A stretch of 8,318 nt of DNA from Acidobacteriota bacterium (lineage in GTDB: Bacteria; Acidobacteriota; Terriglobia; Acidiferrales; UBA7541), in assembly GCA_016179005.1 (NCBI GenBank), contig JACOSF010000010.1, forward strand, positions 1-8,318, read 5' to 3'. A program made the position numbers and the translations under genes. Every line of letters starts with the position of its first letter. The first letter of the stretch is position 1. Below are positions 5,309-8,318 of this stretch, one piece after another. The notes under the pieces were generated by a model. It saw only the letters and a list, made by a program, of their open reading frames with translations, was not told where the DNA came from and ran no database searches.

Positions 5309-7155
5309 AGCACGCTTGGCTCAGCTTCGGACTTGTTTTCGCCATGCTGGCTGTGCCGGCTTCCGCGCAACGCTTGTCGGTCACCGAGTCGGTGCACGAT
5401 CTTTCTCCGGGCGGACCCGGCACAGTGAAAGCCGCATCAGGCTTCGCGTGCCTTTTCTGCCATGCGCCGCACAATGCACTCGCAGACCAAACGCCGCTGT
5501 GGAACCATCAACTCTCCACGCAGGTCTACACGCCCTACACCAGCAGCACGTATCAACAAACGGGAGACCAGCCGCTCAGCGGGAGTCCGACGAAACTTTG
5601 CCTGAGCTGCCACGACGGAACAGTGGCACCGGGGCTGACTGTTTCGGAGGGGCTGATTCCCACTTCGGGCGGGATGAGCGCGCAGTCGAATCTTCAGACG
5701 GACCTGCGCAGCAGCCATCCGTTCAGCTTTGCGGCACCGCTGGCGGACAGCGGGGAGTTGCGGGTGTCGCTCTTCAGTTCGCCGCCGCAGACCGCGGACC
5801 CCAGCGTTCGGCTCGTGCAGGGGCGCGTCGAATGCACGACTTGTCACGACCCGCACACGCCGAACCTCGACCCGGTGGTTCAGAAATTCCTGGTGCGGGA
5901 CAACTCCAACGGGCAGCTTTGCCTCGCTTGCCACGATCCTGCGCGGCCCACGGCCGTTTATCTTGGCGGCTGGGCCACGAGCCAGCACGCCCTGGCGACA
6001 AATTCGACCGGCGGAAGCTCCGCCCTGGGCGGATACGCGACCGTGGCCGCGAATGCATGCCTCAGTTGCCATGCTCCGCACAATGCCAGCCCGGGTGGGC
6101 GTCTCCTCCGGCAGACGGAGGAAGCTACTTGCGCCGCGTGCCACGGTGCCAGCGGGCTCAGCCCCGCTCTGCCCAACGTGATGGCCAGCTTCGAGGGCAG
6201 CCAGTACCGGCATCCGGTGGAGCTGACGGCACTGCACGACCCCGCGGAGAATGCGTTTCCGCTGAATACGAGCCGTCACGCGGAATGCGCCGATTGTCAT
6301 AACGCGCACGCGGCACAGGGCAGCAGCGTGGCTGCCACGCCTCCGGCGATTCAAGCTTCTCTCACAGGCGCGTTTGGAGTTTCCGGAACCGACGGCTTCA
6401 CGCCGCTGCGCCCGGCGGCCAACCAGTACGAAATCTGCTTCAAGTGTCACGCCAACAGCAGCAGCAAGCCACAGTCGTCGAGTTACACGGACTACGGACG
6501 CACGCCCTACCGCGCGACGTTTCCGGCGGTTTCCGACCCCTACAACACACGGCTGGATTTCCAGTCGCAGGTGGCGCGGCACAACGTGCTGCGAGCCGCG
6601 CGCGCCGGCGTGTCTCCCAGCTTGCGGACGAACATGCTCGATCTTAACGGCAATCCGGTGGGGCGCTCGCTCGCGGTGGGCACGTACCTCTACTGCACCG
6701 ATTGCCACAACAGCGACGGCGCACGTGCTTTGGGAGGAACGGCGTCCAACGGACCGCATGGCTCCCGGTACAATCACATTCTCGAACGGCGTTATGAATT
6801 CGAGCCGCTGCCGGCCACTCCGGGTGGCTCGACTGCGGGCATGACATATTCCGCAGGCCTGAGCGGACCCTACGCGCTGTGCGACAAATGCCACGACGTG
6901 GAGCAGGGTGTGCTGCGCAATGATTCCGTGTTCGGCAGGCACAGGCTTCACGTTGTGAATGAACGGGCCTCCTGCGCCACGTGCCATGCGCCACACGGAG
7001 TGCAGGGAGGGAACGTGCAGTTCAACGCGCATTTGATTAATCCGGACACCAAGATGGTCGGGCCCAATCGTTCGGCTGTCCTGCGCATCGACACCACCGC
7101 CCGCACCTGCTCGCTTCGCTGCCACGGCCAAGACCACGACAGGGAAAAGTATTGA
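5305..7155 (+). CDS. Secreted multiheme cytochrome c (11 CXXCH plus one CX3CH)
   Basis: The GTG start overlaps the NHL stop by 4 bp (GTGA). The product has 616 residues with a signal peptide 1-22 (PASA/QR). CXXCH sites start at residues 49, 99, 177, 206, 252, 276, 328, 378, 464, 526 and 557. A last site, CSLRCH at 602-607, has three residues between the cysteines. Several sites continue as CHAPHN, CHDPH or CHAPHG (doubled-CXXCH family). Residues 23-210 match the tetraheme cytochrome at 525-1259: H31, heme 1 with CHAPHN, an LW segment, the LCLSCHDG site, an SHPF/DHPV histidine, VECTTCHDPH, then heme 4. The rest adds seven or eight hemes with long heme-free spacers (about 383-463 and 469-525). 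There is no transmembrane helix or lipobox, so it is periplasmic or exported. It probably works with the upstream barrel in electron transfer across the outer membrane. Confidence 0.92.
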   Translation: MKHAWLSFGLVFAMLAVPASAQRLSVTESVHDLSPGGPGTVKAASGFACLFCHAPHNALADQTPLWNHQLSTQVYTPYTSSTYQQTGDQPLSGSPTKLCLSCHDGTVAPGLTVSEGLIPTSGGMSAQSNLQTDLRSSHPFSFAAPLADSGELRVSLFSSPPQTADPSVRLVQGRVECTTCHDPHTPNLDPVVQKFLVRDNSNGQLCLACHDPARPTAVYLGGWATSQHALATNSTGGSSALGGYATVAANACLSCHAPHNASPGGRLLRQTEEATCAACHGASGLSPALPNVMASFEGSQYRHPVELTALHDPAENAFPLNTSRHAECADCHNAHAAQGSSVAATPPAIQASLTGAFGVSGTDGFTPLRPAANQYEICFKCHANSSSKPQSSSYTDYGRTPYRATFPAVSDPYNTRLDFQSQVARHNVLRAARAGVSPSLRTNMLDLNGNPVGRSLAVGTYLYCTDCHNSDGARALGGTASNGPHGSRYNHILERRYEFEPLPATPGGSTAGMTYSAGLSGPYALCDKCHDVEQGVLRNDSVFGRHRLHVVNERASCATCHAPHGVQGGNVQFNAHLINPDTKMVGPNRSAVLRIDTTARTCSLRCHGQDHDREKY

Positions 7156-7180
7156 TCCCCGCCAGCAAGAATAAAGCGAA

Positions 7181-7220
7181 CTTAAACAAAAGGGCCGATC
7201 CCGCAGCGCGGGATCGGCCC
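7181..7220 (-). terminator. Intrinsic terminator, - strand
   Basis: A perfect 13-bp GC-rich stem (arms 7192-7204 and 7208-7220, loop 7205-7207) is followed in - direction by TTTTGTTTAAG. It ends transcription of the tRNA array. In + direction no T-run follows, so for the cytochrome operon, whose stop lies 36 bases before the stem, it can only act as a structural 3' end. Confidence 0.8.
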
Positions 7221-7236
7221 GCGTCGATGATGGCGT

Positions 7237-7311
7237 TGGTTGCGGGGGCTGGTCCCGAGGCTTCGGGATGAACCAGCGATCCCGCGAACTACCAGATTGC
7301 TCCACCCTACG
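7237..7311 (-). pseudogene. Broken initiator-tRNA copy lacking the anticodon arm
   Basis: Read on the - strand, the D-arm region (GGTGGAGCAATCTGGTAG) and the 3' end (CCAGCCCCCGCAACCA, identical to the intact gene) are recognisable. The anticodon stem and loop are gone, reduced to a few bases. The T-loop is interrupted by a 16-base palindrome (7253-7268, CCCGA paired with TCGGG), and the 5' acceptor strand is altered (CGTAGGG). It cannot form a cloverleaf. It keeps its own downstream terminator, so it is probably a decayed member of a tandem array. Confidence 0.8.
7265..7285. repeat. Rearranged tRNA T-arm block, copy 1
   Basis: This 21-bp block is identical to 7889-7909 and absent from the intact tRNA. 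It consists of the T-arm core TGAACCAGCGA flanked by GGGA and TCCCGC, so GGGAT and ATCCC can pair as a small hairpin. Its presence in both broken copies points to one shared ancestor or one shared insertion process. Confidence 0.75.
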
Positions 7312-7337
7312 AAAAAGGATGGCGGCTCAACGCGTAA

Positions 7338-7381
7338 CCAAAAGCAAGAAGGGCGCTTCGAGGTTTAGCCTCAAAGCGCCC
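7338..7381 (-). terminator. Intrinsic terminator of the initiator tRNA, - strand
   Basis: Arms 7351-7363 and 7369-7381 form a 13-bp stem, starting one base after the tRNA CCA end. The one mismatched pair on the + strand (7359/7373) becomes a G-U pair on the - strand, which supports this orientation. T-rich sequence (TTCTTGCTTTTGG) follows in - direction. Confidence 0.8.
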
Positions 7382-7382
7382 A

Positions 7383-7474
<92 letters not shown>

Positions 7475-7533
7475 ATTGCGGGTGCTGATTGCGTGTGATT
7501 GGAATGGCAGATACAAGAGGCACGAACGAGCAA

Positions 7534-7827
7534 TTAATGAGATGCGCGCTTGAAATCTTTGGGGTCCAGGCCGGTCAAACGAAAGAAATTCTGGCCCGAC
7601 TTTTGCCGCTTGAGTTGAATCTCGCGCATCCGCGCACCGCGGTAGTCTGAGAAGCGTTCGATGTGGATCAGGGTCCAAGGGCGATAGCGTGAGGTCCAAA
7701 ACGACTGGCCTACATTATGTTGCGACAGTCGTTGCTGCGGATTCTCGCTAATGCCGATATAGAAGCGAAACGCGGAGGCGCTCCAAAGGACATACACGAA
7801 GTAGGGCTTATCGGAAACGCGAGACAT
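7534..7827 (-). CDS. GIY-YIG domain protein, UPF0213/YhbQ-like
   Basis: The product has 97 residues, normal for stand-alone GIY-YIG proteins. The first core strand is FVYVLWS (10-16, replacing GIY) and the second is YIGIS (23-27). The expected catalytic arginine R33 and H37 follow in QQRLSQHN, and the metal-binding glutamate is probably E69 in RMREIQLKRQK. The fold is that of a single-strand or structure-specific endonuclease; the cellular role of this small group is not well defined. It is on the same strand as the tRNAs, 74 bp before the intact tRNA, between two copies of a 54-bp tRNA-derived repeat. There is no clear Shine-Dalgarno sequence before the ATG, so it may be weakly translated. 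It could be a passenger of the tRNA duplication or a homing-like element. Confidence 0.88.
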   Translation of the reverse strand: MSRVSDKPYFVYVLWSASAFRFYIGISENPQQRLSQHNVGQSFWTSRYRPWTLIHIERFSDYRGARMREIQLKRQKSGQNFFRLTGLDPKDFKRASH

Positions 7828-7872
7828 AATTCAAGATTGGGGAGGGCCCAGCAACGCATCCGAAACTGAGCC

Positions 7873-7972
<100 letters not shown>

Positions 7973-8038
7973 GTTCACGGGGAATCGTCAAACGCGGCGC
8001 GGCAGGCGTGGTTTCTTCTGTGGGAAAAAGATCAGAAG

Positions 8039-8318
8039 TCACCACGTATTGTACGCGGTGCCTTCGAAAGGAGAGACTTTGTCGGAAGAGGAATGGAGGT
8101 TGCTGATGCCGGTGGAGGTCTGCTCCGGGCTGAACAGCACGTCGGTTTCGTAGTCGACCAGCCAGTCCTTCTTGCCGGTGATGGGGTCCGTGGGCACTTC
8201 ACGCAGGTAACCTGCGCTCACTAAATCATCCAGCGATTGCGGGGCGGCGAGCTTGTCGAGCGTGTACTGGTCAATGGCCTTGCGCATGACGGCGAGGTCT
8301 TGCTTCAGAGATGCTTCC
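8039..8318 (-). CDS. GspG-like type II secretion/type IV pilin-like pseudopilin, C-terminal part
   Basis: The frame runs off the window edge; an internal ATG at 8287 is not the start because the family pattern continues upstream (EASLKQDLAVM). The visible 92 residues are the C-terminal domain of a type II secretion G-type pseudopilin: the end of the long N-terminal helix (LAVMRKAIDQYTLDK), then APQSLDDLVSAGYL, the P.DPITGK.DW signature, and a C-terminal region (STGISNLHSSSDKVSPFEGT.YNTW) like the calcium-binding end of GspG. The methylated N-terminal helix and prepilin cleavage site should lie outside the window. Such proteins polymerise into the periplasmic pseudopilus. No terminator is evident between its stop and the broken tRNA copy; 7973-8038 holds nothing I recognise. 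Confidence 0.88.
   Translation of the reverse strand, partial: EASLKQDLAVMRKAIDQYTLDKLAAPQSLDDLVSAGYLREVPTDPITGKKDWLVDYETDVLFSPEQTSTGISNLHSSSDKVSPFEGTAYNTW

Noticed and set aside
5292..6302. 336-codon + strand open frame overlapping the cytochrome in another frame
   Set aside because: Composition is R/A/G-rich with no domain; it covers the same bases as the clearly coding cytochrome frame.
7181..7220. Intrinsic terminator for the + strand cytochrome operon
   Set aside because: The T-run is on the other side; in + direction the stem is followed by GCGTCGATGATGG.
5437..7305. 622-codon open frame on the - strand opposite the multiheme cytochrome
   Set aside because: It is a shadow of a GC-rich gene: low-complexity R/A/G-rich translation, no ribosome site and no recognisable domain. 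The + strand frame has a signal peptide and 11 CXXCH motifs.

Overview
The window (about 60% G+C by impression) holds a + strand gene cluster for extracytoplasmic, heme-based electron transfer, followed by a - strand region built around an initiator tRNA. No single marker fixes the taxonomy. The GspG-like pseudopilin, the doubled-CXXCH cytochromes and the NHL-propeller/cytochrome clustering fit a Gram-negative soil or sediment bacterium, most likely Acidobacteriota or a relative; this is inference.

Region 1 (1-1259): the C-terminal end of an NHL beta-propeller protein, a 139-bp gap with a strong hairpin, a perfect 16-bp palindrome and a strong Shine-Dalgarno site, then a secreted tetraheme cytochrome c.

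Region 2 (1331-7155): four tightly packed genes for a SurA/parvulin-type periplasmic foldase, a large outer-membrane beta-barrel (about 26-28 strands by eye), a six-bladed NHL propeller and a multiheme cytochrome (11 CXXCH plus one CX3CH). The last three start inside the preceding gene (overlaps of 4, 11 and 4 bp), so translational coupling is likely. Every product whose start is in the window has a signal peptide. The simplest reading is that the foldase helps assemble the barrel or cytochromes, the barrel spans the outer membrane, and the cytochromes carry electrons across or beyond it. The propellers may be scaffolds. The order NHL-cytochrome occurs twice, and the tetraheme cytochrome matches the N-terminal four-heme part of the larger one.

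Region 3 (7156-8318, all genes on the - strand): read in - direction, there is the C-terminal end of a GspG-like pseudopilin, a broken initiator-tRNA copy, a small GIY-YIG protein, an intact initiator tRNA (anticodon CAT, C1:A72 mismatch, encoded CCA) with its own terminator, and a second broken tRNA copy with another terminator. Both broken copies carry short GC-rich palindromes within the tRNA body and share a rearranged T-arm block. The + operon and this array converge at 7156-7236. No gap without a gene exceeds about 300 bases apart from the tRNA/terminator stretch 7156-7533, which is annotated piece by piece.
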